DNA of 64,000 nt from JAHIKV01 sp965195225. Lineage in GTDB: Bacteria > Planctomycetota > Planctomycetia > Pirellulales > Thermoguttaceae. The stretch's first letter is position 1. The number at the start of each line of letters is the position of its first letter. Positions 9,220-18,017 of this stretch are shown here, one piece after another. The DNA is taken from positions 1 through 64,000 of the forward strand of contig CBDAFL010000237.1 of NCBI GenBank assembly GCA_965195225.1, written 5' to 3'. The position numbers were made by a program, and so were the translations under genes. The notes below the pieces were generated by a model. It had not been told where the DNA came from. It ran no database searches and was given only the letters and a program-made list of their open reading frames with translations.

Positions 9220-10395
9220 TTACTTTCCTCCCATTCCAAGTGCCTCGCTGGCCAGCAAGCGGGCGGCGATGATGGCGTCGTCCCAATCGGCCACGCCGGC
9301 GCAGGACGCCACCGGCTCGGTCTGCACCGCGCCCGTCTGTGGGTTGATCGTCACCCAACGGTTGCCCAGGTCTTGATAGTTGGTCAATGTGTCTTCGTTG
9401 GGGTTGTCTTGGATATAGTCGTTCTCGACCCGTTCCCGCTTGCCGACCAGCAGGTAGATCGGATCGACAACGGAATGACGAGCGGCGTTGATGTACACGC
9501 ATTCGACCGCTCCGTTGGGCGAGAACATCACGGTGAAATCCCTCGCTCCAGGAACCACGTTGGCGTAACCCGACGCGCCGAGATCGACCACCGTGGCGGC
9601 GGGCAGTTGCAGCGGCTGGGCAAATCCCTTGATCGGGGCGCGGAATATCCGGTACGGAACCGGCTGCGACGGTATGGCGTCGCTCCAAGGCACTAAGGTA
9701 TTTTGGCCCACGTCGGCGACAACGGCATATACGGGTGAGCCGATGACAAATCCGTTATCGAGAATATTCGCCGGTGTACCACTTGCATCAAGAATTCTGT
9801 ACATCGGCCCTTGGCAATTGAACTGGATCAGATCGCCGGGGCGGACCATGTTGGGCGGCAGTCCGTCTACATCATTTAGCGTTGCCTCTATCGCCTGTGT
9901 GGGCAGAGTGCCGACCACCAACAAGCTGGCGGCCGATAGTTCCGATTCGCCGCAGAAGGATGGCGGTACCTCGCACTGATCGGCGTTCATGGCGAAGCCG
10001 GGCGCGCCGAAATTGCGGAAGATCACGCCGCAGGGCCGGCCGGTCTCCGTGGCCCTGTTGCGGGCCGAGGCGAGATAGACGTTGATCCCTCGGGCGGCCT
10101 CGCGCACCCGTCGCCCCTTGACGTCCGGACGCATCATCGTGGCCGTCAGCGCTACCAGAATCATCATGATCGAAATCACTATCAGCAGTTCGATCAGCGT
10201 GAAGGCGGGGCGGTCGGGATTCGGGGGTCGGGGGTCGGGGATCGGGGATCGGGGATCGGGGGTCGGAACTCGGGGGTCGGCAAATCCCAAATCCCAAATC
10301 CCAAATCCCAAATCTCCCGCCCTCCGCCTTCCGACTTCCGCCTTCGGCCCAAAATACGTCGGGCAATTCGTTCGTTTTCGTTTGGAAAATCCCAT
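9220..10395 (-). CDS. GspH-like pseudopilin with repeat-encoded leader
   Basis: 391 aa. The prepilin motif is PDRPA, then FTLIELLIVISIMMILVALTA, with Glu at position +5 of the mature protein as in type IV pilins; the residue before the cut is Ala, not Gly. The body fits minor pseudopilin H (first segment REAARGINVYLASARNRATETGRPCGV). The leader of 64 residues comes from the heptamer island at 10207-10350. ATG 10395 lies 1 bp after the stop of the GspG-like gene. TTG codons exist within the repeat-coded part, so a shorter leader cannot be excluded. Confidence 0.75.
   Translation of the reverse strand: MGFSKRKRTNCPTYFGPKAEVGRRRAGDLGFGIWDLGFADPRVPTPDPRSPIPDPRPPNPDRPAFTLIELLIVISIMMILVALTATMMRPDVKGRRVREAARGINVYLASARNRATETGRPCGVIFRNFGAPGFAMNADQCEVPPSFCGESELSAASLLVVGTLPTQAIEATLNDVDGLPPNMVRPGDLIQFNCQGPMYRILDASGTPANILDNGFVIGSPVYAVVADVGQNTLVPWSDAIPSQPVPYRIFRAPIKGFAQPLQLPAATVVDLGASGYANVVPGARDFTVMFSPNGAVECVYINAARHSVVDPIYLLVGKRERVENDYIQDNPNEDTLTNYQDLGNRWVTINPQTGAVQTEPVASCAGVADWDDAIIAARLLASEALGMGGK
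10207..10350. repeat. Heptamer hairpin island in the GspH-like leader
   Basis: Plus strand: TCGGGGG and TCGGGGA units (10214-10280), AAATCCC four times (10282-10313), then CCGCCTT, CCGACTT and CCGCCTT (10324-10345). It has the same order of unit types as the island at 7897. Confidence 0.9.
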
Positions 10396-10396
10396 G

Positions 10397-11425
10397 TTAC
10401 CGCTGCTCTATGTGATGGTTGGTGATGTTGTCGTGATGGCCAAAGCCGTCGTCGTCCTCATCCACCGGTTGCCCAATGGCTAAATTTTCGTACGGATCGC
10501 CTTTGAAACTGTATCCGAAATCAAGCTCTATATCGTATTTCCCATCCCCTCCAGCGGAATAGATCAACGGGATCAAGTGGAATGCGTCAGAGTCTACCCT
10601 GCGAGTGTCAAAAGGATCGTGATTATTGATCGGGTCATCGAATTGAATATCCGAATAATCCCGAGTGTTGTCAGAGGAAAACCCCGGTGCGCAGCGCAAC
10701 CATTGGATTGGTTTGCCCCAACCATCAATGAACTCGGGCATTCCGTCGCCGTCAACATCGCCGATCTCTGATTGGTGAAACTGCTCCATAGCTTCCGGAA
10801 TCCCCATGCTAACCAGCAAATAAAGACACTCGGCCGGGGCATAATCGGGCGAAATGTTGGGGTCGTTCATTTTTTCATTGATATACCGCTGCGCATATAG
10901 TCGGGACAAAGCGGGACGCGGCAGATTTACATTCACGGTGTTGCTGAAATCGGATACTAGTACAACATTAGTATCTGGTGTTTTTTCATCACTACTCGGA
11001 TTGATAATATCCGTCCACCGTTCGGGCATTTCCATCCGCATTATCTCGCGCAGTGCGGTCAGACGTATTTCGGCCGCTTGGCGTGGGGTTGCGATGGGTG
11101 GAATCCGGATCGGTACGCGGCGAGTCCTGTAGGACTCGTAGCGGCGCATGATGACGTTGTTCAGCTTGGCGATGGTGGACTTGGTGGCAATCTCTCGGGC
11201 GGTCTCGCGGGCCATCTGCAACGCGCCAAACGCCATCGCCGACAGGATGCCGATGATCGTCACCACCACCAACATCTCGACAAGCGTGAAGGCGGAACGA
11301 GAGGGATTAGGGATTAGGGATTGGGGATTAGGGACTTGCTGAACCCCGAACCCCGATCCCCGATCCCCGAACCCCGATCCCCGAGTGTCTAATCCCCAAT
11401 CCCTAATCCCTAATCCCTCTCTCAT
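10397..11425 (-). CDS. GspG-like pseudopilin with repeat-encoded leader
   Basis: 342 aa. The prepilin motif is SRSA, then FTLVEMLVVVTIIGILSAM, with Glu+5, as in the major pseudopilin GspG and PilE/PilA. The C-terminal part is longer than GspG (about 140 aa) and contains an EF-like DVDGDGMPEFIDGWG segment that may bind calcium. The start at 11425 is supported by GGAGAAA upstream and lies just outside a perfect 33-bp inverted repeat (11299-11331 / 11389-11421). The leader is 45 residues. No ATG, GTG or TTG lies in frame between the repeat and the prepilin motif, so the repeat has to be translated. First pseudopilin gene after pilC. Confidence 0.75.
   Translation of the reverse strand: MREGLGIRDWGLDTRGSGFGDRGSGFGVQQVPNPQSLIPNPSRSAFTLVEMLVVVTIIGILSAMAFGALQMARETAREIATKSTIAKLNNVIMRRYESYRTRRVPIRIPPIATPRQAAEIRLTALREIMRMEMPERWTDIINPSSDEKTPDTNVVLVSDFSNTVNVNLPRPALSRLYAQRYINEKMNDPNISPDYAPAECLYLLVSMGIPEAMEQFHQSEIGDVDGDGMPEFIDGWGKPIQWLRCAPGFSSDNTRDYSDIQFDDPINNHDPFDTRRVDSDAFHLIPLIYSAGGDGKYDIELDFGYSFKGDPYENLAIGQPVDEDDDGFGHHDNITNHHIEQR
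11299..11421. repeat. Heptamer island forming a perfect 33-bp inverted repeat
   Basis: Left arm 11299-11331 is made of GGGATTA-type heptamers. Right arm 11389-11421 is its exact reverse complement. The loop (11332-11388) is CCCCGAA/CCCCGAT heptamers. It lies inside the GspG-like leader, four bases after the start codon on the coding strand. Confidence 0.95.
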
Positions 11426-11586
11426 GGCTGTTTCTCCATCACGGCGTTCACGTGCGCTTATGGCCCGCGGCCGCCGCGTCCGGAAAGGAAACCAGCCTTG
11501 CCCTTCGATTGGCCCGGTTGCTTGCGCCGTAAGCGACTTGTCGATATTTTTTTGTTTTGTTGCGAAACCGCAAGCGGTTCTTATAA

Positions 11587-11606
11587 CTGGCCGCTGAAGC
11601 GGCCAG
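11587..11606. terminator. Hairpin CTGGCCGCTGAAGCGGCCAG after pilC
   Basis: Palindrome with stem CTGGCCGCT/AGCGGCCAG within a 33-bp stretch repeated at 12973-12992. It lies 10 bp after the pilC stop on the minus strand. It could attenuate transcription between genes, but lacks a run of T and may simply be a repeat element. Confidence 0.5.
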
Positions 11607-11615
11607 CCCTCTCCA

Positions 11616-12944
11616 CTAACCACTCAACGTGGTAATCAGCTTGACCAACGGCATAAACAAGGCGATGACGATGAAGCCGACCATGAATCCGAGGACGATA
11701 ATCAACAACGGTTCCATCAGGCTCATTAGGCTTTCGGTGATTACGGCGACCTCCTCGTCGTAGGTGTCGGCCACTTTGTATAGCATGGTGTCCAGTTCGC
11801 CGGTTTCCTCGCCGACGTCGACCATGTTGACGACCATGTCGTCGATTACTCGGGCGTTCATTTTCGTCAGGTAAAGCAGTGAGCCGATCACCGGCGGCCA
11901 GAAGGTCCAGAAGAACAAGGCCATTGGATGGAACGTCATCCTGGAGTTCTCCTTCAACGGCTTGGCGATCGACTCGCCCTCGCGGATCGACTCGTAGACC
12001 TTCTGGAAAAGCCGCTCGAAGACGGCGTTGTCCGAGGTCTCCTTGGTGATGTGCAGTGCCTCGAGGATCGGCACGCCGCTGGCCACCAGGGTTCCGAGGG
12101 TGCGCATGGTTCGGGCGATGATGTTTTTCTCGATCAGCGGACCGAAGACGGGCATTTTTATGATAAACATATGCCATCCCATCCGGCCGGCGGAGAACTT
12201 GCGTATCAACTTCAGCGCCAGCCAAATCGAAAGGGGGATGCCGGGCAGCAGATACCAGAAATTGATCACAAAGTCCGACATGAAAATCAGTATCACGGTG
12301 ACGGGCGGCAGATCGGTGTCGAAGTCCAGGAAGATTTTCGTGAACCTGGGCACGATCCACATCATGATGAAGACCAGGATCGCGCTGGCGAAGAAGACGA
12401 CGCAGACCGGATAGACCAGCGCGCCTTTGACTTTCCGCTTGAGGCTTTCGGACCGTTCCTGGAACTCGGCCAATCGTTTTAGTATCACCTCGAGCGCCCC
12501 GCCCGCCTCGCCGGCCTTGATCATGTTGACATAGAGCCGGTTGAATGCTTTTGGCGACTTTGCCATGGCCTCGGAGAGCGTGGCCCCGCCCTCAATCTCG
12601 TCGCAGACGTCGATCAGGGAGTTTTTCAGCGCGCCTGGGGCTGCCTGCTGTTCGAGGATTTTCAGGCTCCGCAGAATGGGCAGACCGGCGTCCTGAAGGA
12701 TCGAGAGCTGGCGGGTGAAAGTGGTCAGGTTTTTCGACTTGACCCCGCCGAGGGCGAAAGACTTTCCCTTGCGGTCCCCCTTTTTTCCGGCGGCGGTTTT
12801 GCGGCTCTTTTTAGCGGAGATCTTCGTAACGAAGTACCCCATCTGCCGGATCGTCGCTTGCGCTTCGTCCTGGTTCGTGGCCTCAATGACGTCCTTGATC
12901 TCCTGACCGGTGGCGTCCATCGCCTCGAATTGATAGGTTGGCAT
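11616..12944 (-). CDS. pilC: Type II secretion F / PilC inner-membrane platform protein
   Basis: 442 aa. Polytopic platform protein that couples the cytoplasmic ATPases to pilin assembly. The N-terminus (MPTYQFEAMDATGQEI) and two tandem T2SSF domains (about 75-200 and 275-400) are visible, with GLPILRSLKILEQQ and GVPILEALHITKE as the repeated motif. Hydrophobic helices lie near 175-200, 225-250 and 385-420. The length is slightly above the usual 400. A linker rich in Lys/Gly (about 45-68) follows the first segment. It sits between the second GspE-type ATPase and the pseudopilins, which supports a shared machine. Confidence 0.9.
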   Translation of the reverse strand: MPTYQFEAMDATGQEIKDVIEATNQDEAQATIRQMGYFVTKISAKKSRKTAAGKKGDRKGKSFALGGVKSKNLTTFTRQLSILQDAGLPILRSLKILEQQAAPGALKNSLIDVCDEIEGGATLSEAMAKSPKAFNRLYVNMIKAGEAGGALEVILKRLAEFQERSESLKRKVKGALVYPVCVVFFASAILVFIMMWIVPRFTKIFLDFDTDLPPVTVILIFMSDFVINFWYLLPGIPLSIWLALKLIRKFSAGRMGWHMFIIKMPVFGPLIEKNIIARTMRTLGTLVASGVPILEALHITKETSDNAVFERLFQKVYESIREGESIAKPLKENSRMTFHPMALFFWTFWPPVIGSLLYLTKMNARVIDDMVVNMVDVGEETGELDTMLYKVADTYDEEVAVITESLMSLMEPLLIIVLGFMVGFIVIALFMPLVKLITTLSG

Positions 12945-12972
12945 GGTCGTTCTCCTAATGCGAATCTCATAA

Positions 12973-12992
12973 CTGGCCGCTGAAGCGGCCAG
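12973..12992. terminator. Second copy of the CTGGCCGCTGAAGCGGCCAG hairpin
   Basis: Identical palindrome to 11587-11606, with shared flanks (ATAA before, CCCTCT after). It lies 28 bp after the stop of the GspE/PilB gene on the minus strand and before pilC. Confidence 0.5.
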
Positions 12993-13020
12993 CCCTCTTC
13001 ACTATCCACTACCCACTATC

Positions 13021-14739
13021 CTACGATTCGGAGACCGTCTCTCGCACGATCTCCTCGATGGCGGTGATGCCGTTGTATACCTTTTCCAACCCGGACTCGC
13101 GCAGGGGCACCATGCCCGTCTGCAACGCCAAATCTCGGATTTGTTGCGTGGAGGCCCCGTGATTGATCAAGTCGCGGAGTTGGTCGTTGATGGGCATGAA
13201 CTCGTACAATCCGGTCCGCCCTCGGAAGCCGGTGTTGTTGCAGGCGGCGCAACCGCGGCCGCGATAAAACTTTTTGTCCAGCACGTCGTCGGGTGTAAGG
13301 TCCATCTGGGCCAACGTATCCGTGCTGGGAGTGGTCTGCTCGCGGCACTCCTTGCATATCTTTCGGACCAGCCGCTGGGCGAGAATGGCCTCCAGCGTGG
13401 CAGTCAACAGGAAAGGGGGCACTCCCATGTCGCGCAACCGCGTGACCGTGCTCGGGGCGTCGTTGGTGTGCAGTGTGCTGAATACCATGTGGCCGGTCAG
13501 CGACGCCTGCACGGCGATCTCGGCCGTCTCCAGGTCGCGGATTTCGCCCACCAGGATTTTGTCCGGGTCCTGACGCAAGATCGACCGCAAGCATTGGGCA
13601 AACGTGTTGCCGATCGCCTGATCGATCGGCATCTGCACGATGCCGTCGATGTCGTACTCGACCGGATCCTCGGTGGTGATTATTTTGTCTTCGATGACGT
13701 TCAACTCGTTCAGCGCGCCGTAAAGCGTGGTGGTTTTGCCGCATCCGGTCGGGCCGGTCACCAACACAATGCCGTTGGGGCGGCGGATGATCTCGCGGAA
13801 CGAGGCCAAAATTCCGTCGGGCAGGCCGATGGCGTCCAGATCGAGCATGACCACCGAGCGGTCGAGTATCCGCATGACCACGCTTTCGCCGAACATGGTG
13901 GGCAACACGCTGACGCGCAAATCGACGGGGTGGCCGCCCACGGTAAGCCGGATGCGGCCGTCCTGCGGCAAGCGACGCTCGGCGATGTTCAGATCGGCCA
14001 TGACCTTCACCCGCGTGGTGATGGCGAAGGCCAAGTGGCGCGGCGGCGGGACCATCTCGTACAACACGCCGTCGGAGCGGATACGGATTTTGAACTCGCT
14101 CTCGAACGGCTCGAAGTGCAAGTCGCTGGCGTGCTCGCGGATGGCCAGCAACAAAACCATGTTCAACAACTTTCGCACCGGCGCGCTGTCGGCCAGGGCC
14201 TCGACGCTGGTGAGATCGAGGGCCGAACTCTTTTCGATCTTCTCCACGGCGGCGGCCAACTCGGCGTCCTCCTCCATGTCGGCGATCAACGTCTCCACGC
14301 TCTCGCCGCCGGCGGAGTAGTAACGGTCCAGCGATTTGAGCATCTCTTTCTCGGTGCAGACCATGGCCTTGATGTCGTAACCGAGAAAACTCCGCAACTC
14401 GTCGATGATCGACAGCTTTTGCGGATCGCACATGGCGATGGTCAACGCGTCGTGCTCGAACTTCAGCGGGATGATCCGGTAGAGATGAGCCATCGGCTCG
14501 GTGACGTGGGTGAGCACCTCGGTGGGGATCACCACGTCGCTGAGGCTGACCACCTGCATGCCCATCTGCTCGGCCAGCCCCTGGGCCAACTGGTCGTCGT
14601 TGATCAGACCGAGACTGATGGCGATTTGCCCGATCATCTCGCCGGGGCGCTGCTGCTGCTCCTCGAGCAACGTCTCCAACTGCTCCTCGCGGAGGAAGCC
14701 CAAGTCAACCAGGATTTGGCCGATGCGACGAATTGCCAT
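13021..14739 (-). CDS. GspE/PilB-type assembly ATPase
   Basis: 572 aa hexameric ATPase that powers pilin or pseudopilin assembly. Order: N-terminal T2SSE_N region (1-150), a central domain, then the ATPase. Walker A is GPTGCGKTTTLYG, with Cys where most members have Ser. The Asp box and Walker B region read IRDLETAEIAVQASLTGH, followed by a His-box FSTLHTNDAP. The tetracysteine zinc motif is present (CKEC ... CAAC). It starts 3 bp after pilT and lies upstream of pilC. It is a paralogue of the gene at 16001-17719, of the same length. Confidence 0.9.
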   Translation of the reverse strand: MAIRRIGQILVDLGFLREEQLETLLEEQQQRPGEMIGQIAISLGLINDDQLAQGLAEQMGMQVVSLSDVVIPTEVLTHVTEPMAHLYRIIPLKFEHDALTIAMCDPQKLSIIDELRSFLGYDIKAMVCTEKEMLKSLDRYYSAGGESVETLIADMEEDAELAAAVEKIEKSSALDLTSVEALADSAPVRKLLNMVLLLAIREHASDLHFEPFESEFKIRIRSDGVLYEMVPPPRHLAFAITTRVKVMADLNIAERRLPQDGRIRLTVGGHPVDLRVSVLPTMFGESVVMRILDRSVVMLDLDAIGLPDGILASFREIIRRPNGIVLVTGPTGCGKTTTLYGALNELNVIEDKIITTEDPVEYDIDGIVQMPIDQAIGNTFAQCLRSILRQDPDKILVGEIRDLETAEIAVQASLTGHMVFSTLHTNDAPSTVTRLRDMGVPPFLLTATLEAILAQRLVRKICKECREQTTPSTDTLAQMDLTPDDVLDKKFYRGRGCAACNNTGFRGRTGLYEFMPINDQLRDLINHGASTQQIRDLALQTGMVPLRESGLEKVYNGITAIEEIVRETVSES

Positions 14740-14742
14740 TGT

Positions 14743-15861
14743 TTACTCCATTTCTCCCCGTTCGCGGGCCTCGCCCTCGTCCTCGAACATTCCCCGCTCG
14801 GCGCGGGCGATCTTGATCTGCAACTCGTCGACCGAATGCGCCTTTAAGAGGATTTCCCGCTTCTCCACCAGGCCGTCCTTCCAGAGCTTGAACATATGGT
14901 CGTCGAGCAATTGCATACCCAGCTTTTGGCCCGTTTGAATCGCGGAAGTGATGCGGAAGGTCTTGTTCTCGCGGATGAGGTTGGCGATGGCCGGCGTGAC
15001 GACAAGCATCTCGTACGCCGCAATCCGGCCGCCGCCGATCTTCGGCAGCAACGCCTGAGAAAGAATGCCGATGACGGCAACGGACAACTGTGTGCGGATC
15101 TGCTCCTGCTGAGTGACGGGAAAGACGTCGATGATACGGTTGATCGAGCCTTGGGCGCTGGTGGTGTGGAGGGTGCCGAAAACGATGTGGCCGGTTTCGG
15201 CCGCCGTGATCGCCGTCTCGATCGTCTCCAGGTCGCGCATCTCGCCCACCAGAATCACGTCCGGGTCTTGACGCAACGCACGCCGCACGGCCTCGGCGAA
15301 AGTGGGCACGTCGACCCCCAACTCCCGCTGGTTGATTGTCGACTTTTTGTGCGTGTGGTAAAACTCGATCGGATCCTCGACCGTGATGATGTGATGGTCG
15401 AAGTCCTGGTTGATAAAGTCGATCATCGCCGCCAAGGTTGTGGTCTTGCCGGAACCGGTTGGACCGGTCACCAGAACCAGCCCGCGGGGACGGGTACACA
15501 ACTCGGCTAACACCGGAGGGGTTCCCAGTTCCTTGAAGTCCATCACCCTGGCGGGAATCAGCCGCAGAGCGATCGCTACGTTGCCGCGTTCCTTGAAGAT
15601 GGAGACGCGAAACCGGCCCATGTCGCCGAAGGCGAAGCCGAAGTCGGAACCACCCACCTCCTGCAATTCCTGCTGGCAGCGCTCGGGCGTGATGCTCTTC
15701 ATCAAGGACGTCGTGTCTTCCGAATCCAAGACCTTAGTCTCGAGCTTCATCAAGTGACCGTCGACACGGATTACCGGCGGTTGACCGACGGCAATGTGCA
15801 AGTCGCTGGCGTTGCGGTTGACGACCGTCTGCAACAGTTTGTCTATGAGAATGTCGGCCAT
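14743..15861 (-). CDS. pilT: PilT-type retraction ATPase
   Basis: 372 aa, within the usual 340-380. Walker A is GPTGSGKTTTLAAM. The segment GEMRDLETIETAITAAETGH and the His box FGTLHTTSAQGSINRIID are typical of PilT. The N-terminus (SDLHIAVGQPPVIRVDG) is the PilT PAS-like domain. The C-terminal tail after about residue 350 is rich in Glu and Arg. PilT depolymerises type IV pili, so its presence argues for a retractile pilus and not only a secretion pseudopilus. It is sandwiched between two assembly ATPase genes on the same strand. Confidence 0.9.
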   Translation of the reverse strand: MADILIDKLLQTVVNRNASDLHIAVGQPPVIRVDGHLMKLETKVLDSEDTTSLMKSITPERCQQELQEVGGSDFGFAFGDMGRFRVSIFKERGNVAIALRLIPARVMDFKELGTPPVLAELCTRPRGLVLVTGPTGSGKTTTLAAMIDFINQDFDHHIITVEDPIEFYHTHKKSTINQRELGVDVPTFAEAVRRALRQDPDVILVGEMRDLETIETAITAAETGHIVFGTLHTTSAQGSINRIIDVFPVTQQEQIRTQLSVAVIGILSQALLPKIGGGRIAAYEMLVVTPAIANLIRENKTFRITSAIQTGQKLGMQLLDDHMFKLWKDGLVEKREILLKAHSVDELQIKIARAERGMFEDEGEARERGEME

Positions 15862-16000
15862 TTAGAATGCCTTCCCCGCAATTAAGTGCTGCACCGGCAG
15901 TCGGGGGCGAAGAGGCCTCTTCTCGCCAAAAATCCGGTTGTGCCGGGGCTTCTTTCAGTATGATTATTCGTGTCCGGCCGACGTATGACCAACAATTTGG

Positions 16001-17719
16001 TTAATCGGCCTCGGATCGTTTCGCTACACGCAAGACCTCCTCCAGGGTGGTAACGCCGCGCAGAACCTTGTCAATGCCGTCCCAATAGAGGGTCTTCATC
16101 CCCTCTCCTATCGCAGCTCTCCGGATATCTTCCGTAGGAGCGGCGTTAAAGGTCAGTTCGCGGATTTTCGGCGACATGAGCATAAGCTCGAAGATACCCA
16201 GCCGCCCGCGGAAGCCGGTTCCCTGGCAGTTTCCACATCCGCCGCCTTGGACGAAGCTGGCGCCGGCGGCCATCTCCGGAGTGATACCGGCACCCTCGAT
16301 CAAGGATTCGTTGGGGACGTGCGGATGCTTACATTTTTGACAAACGACTCGAACAAGACGCTGAGCCATGATGGCGACGACGCTGCTTGACACGAGGTAC
16401 GCTGGGACACCCAAGTCGATCAGACGCGTAATGGCTCCGGGCGCATCGTTCGTATGTAGTGTACTGAAAACCAAGTGTCCAGTCAAAGACGCCTGAATTC
16501 CCATCTGTGCCGTCTCGAGGTCTCGCATCTCGCCAACCAGAACCACATTCGGTGCCTGACGCAACATGGCACGGATCACGCGAGAAAAATCCAAACCAAT
16601 ATCATGGCGAATTTCTACCTGGTTCACCCCCGGTAGGTAGTACTCTACGGGATCCTCGGCCGTAATAATCTTCCTATCCGGCGTATTTAACTCATTTAGT
16701 GCCGCGTACAGCGACGTCGTCTTGCCAGAACCCGTCGGGCCGGTAACTAAAATGATCCCATTGGGCCGCTGGATCAGTCCCCGGATCTTTTGATAGTCCT
16801 CGTCGGAAAAACCCAACTGACGCAATCCCACCTTGATGCTGTCCTTGTCCAAGATTCGCATCACCACTGATTGGCCGTGGCTGGTCGGGATGACGCTGAT
16901 CCGCAAGTCGAGCTCCTTCTCTCCAACGGTAATCTTGATTCGTCCGTCTTGGGTCCGACGTCGCTCGGCGATGTCGAGTTTGGAAAGAATTTTGACGCGG
17001 GAAAGGATCGCGCCGAGCAACCGTCTGGGGGGGCTGTCTCGCTCGATCAGCACGCCGTCGATCCGATACCGAACCCGAATCCGGTCCTCGAACGGTTCGA
17101 TGTGGATGTCGGACGCCCGCAGTTGAACCGCCTCGGTAATGACCAATTGCACCAGCCGCACCACCGGCGCGCTGCTTTCATCGACTTCCTCCTCGCCGCC
17201 CTCGGCTTCCTGCATCGTCTCGGTGAAGTCGATGGCCGTGTCGGTGAACTCCTGGAGCATCGAGTCGGCGCTTTCGCCGACGGTCTGGCCGTAATGGCGA
17301 TTGATGGCCTCGAGAATCGCCTCTCGCGGGGCCAGGGAAATCTCGATCTGGCGGTTGAGAATGAACCGCAGTTTGTCGAAAGTGTCGAGGTCCATCGGAT
17401 CGCTGACGATCACCGTCAGCTTGCCTTCGGACTCGGACAAAGGGATGGTGACGTTTTCCCTCGCCACGGACTCGGGCACCAACTCGACAACCGTCGGGGG
17501 AATGGAGACCTCGCTTAGGTTGACGTAGTCCAGGCCGTGTTGCTCGGCCATTGCCCGCATCACTTCCTCGCCCGTGGTGTATCCCAACCTGACCAGGGCA
17601 TCGGCCAAGTTCAGGCCCTGTTCGGCGACCATCTGCTGTGCTTCAGCCAGTTGGTCGGGGCTGACGATACCCTGGCGGATGAGGATTTCCGTAAAATCTG
17701 TTTTGCGTTTGGTGGCCAT
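16001..17719 (-). CDS. First GspE/PilB-type assembly ATPase of the cluster
   Basis: 572 aa, first gene of the minus-strand cluster. The N-terminal domain (FTEILIRQGIVSPDQLAEAQ) is the T2SSE_N/MshEN type that can bind c-di-GMP in some PilB proteins; binding here is inference. Walker A is GPTGSGKTTSLYA. It has the Asp box GEMRDLETAQMGIQASLTGH, FSTLHTNDAPGAI and two CxxC pairs (CQKC ... CGNC) for zinc. Two assembly ATPases flanking pilT suggest either two systems sharing one platform, or a PilB plus GspE division of labour. The 139-bp gap before pilT shows no clear promoter. Confidence 0.9.
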   Translation of the reverse strand: MATKRKTDFTEILIRQGIVSPDQLAEAQQMVAEQGLNLADALVRLGYTTGEEVMRAMAEQHGLDYVNLSEVSIPPTVVELVPESVARENVTIPLSESEGKLTVIVSDPMDLDTFDKLRFILNRQIEISLAPREAILEAINRHYGQTVGESADSMLQEFTDTAIDFTETMQEAEGGEEEVDESSAPVVRLVQLVITEAVQLRASDIHIEPFEDRIRVRYRIDGVLIERDSPPRRLLGAILSRVKILSKLDIAERRRTQDGRIKITVGEKELDLRISVIPTSHGQSVVMRILDKDSIKVGLRQLGFSDEDYQKIRGLIQRPNGIILVTGPTGSGKTTSLYAALNELNTPDRKIITAEDPVEYYLPGVNQVEIRHDIGLDFSRVIRAMLRQAPNVVLVGEMRDLETAQMGIQASLTGHLVFSTLHTNDAPGAITRLIDLGVPAYLVSSSVVAIMAQRLVRVVCQKCKHPHVPNESLIEGAGITPEMAAGASFVQGGGCGNCQGTGFRGRLGIFELMLMSPKIRELTFNAAPTEDIRRAAIGEGMKTLYWDGIDKVLRGVTTLEEVLRVAKRSEAD

Positions 17720-18017
17720 GTTATTCCTGGTAAAGTCGGCGCGAACCCCTATATTTACCTAGGCTAACTATCATTTGCGAGAAAGTCAACCAAGTGGGGG
17801 TAAAAAGAGCGGTTCCAAATGTCGTCTTTATCGTTGTCGGCAACGGCGGCTATGTTGCCATGTTTTATTAATGGGTCAAACTCCATTACAATGCAGGCAT
17901 TCGGTAAAAACAAAAACGCCCCGCGACTGCGGTCGTGGAGCGTTATGGCGACATTGACATTTCGGAAATACTATCCGACGGAACTTGTCCGCCGTATTAC
18001 CCACATTCGGCATTTCC
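17720..18017. other. Divergent intergenic region with one palindromic repeat
   Basis: Between the pilus cluster (minus) and the DUF58 gene (plus). It holds a third copy of the CGCCCCGCGACTGCGGTCG-type palindrome at 17915-17944. Otherwise it is AT-richer DNA of unknown content, and no promoter was called with confidence. Confidence 0.6.

Noticed and set aside
7897..11421. Tandem repeats as a CRISPR array
   Set aside because: Units are 7 bp with no unique spacers of 25-40 bp, and no cas gene is in the window.
13016..14431. Second minus-strand frame over the GspE/PilB gene
   Set aside because: Out-of-frame translation, Arg/His/Pro-rich, no motif.
13141..14847. Long plus-strand open frame (568 codons)
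   Set aside because: It is antisense to the GspE/PilB gene; His/Asp/Gln-rich composition and no family motif. It is an effect of high GC codon usage.
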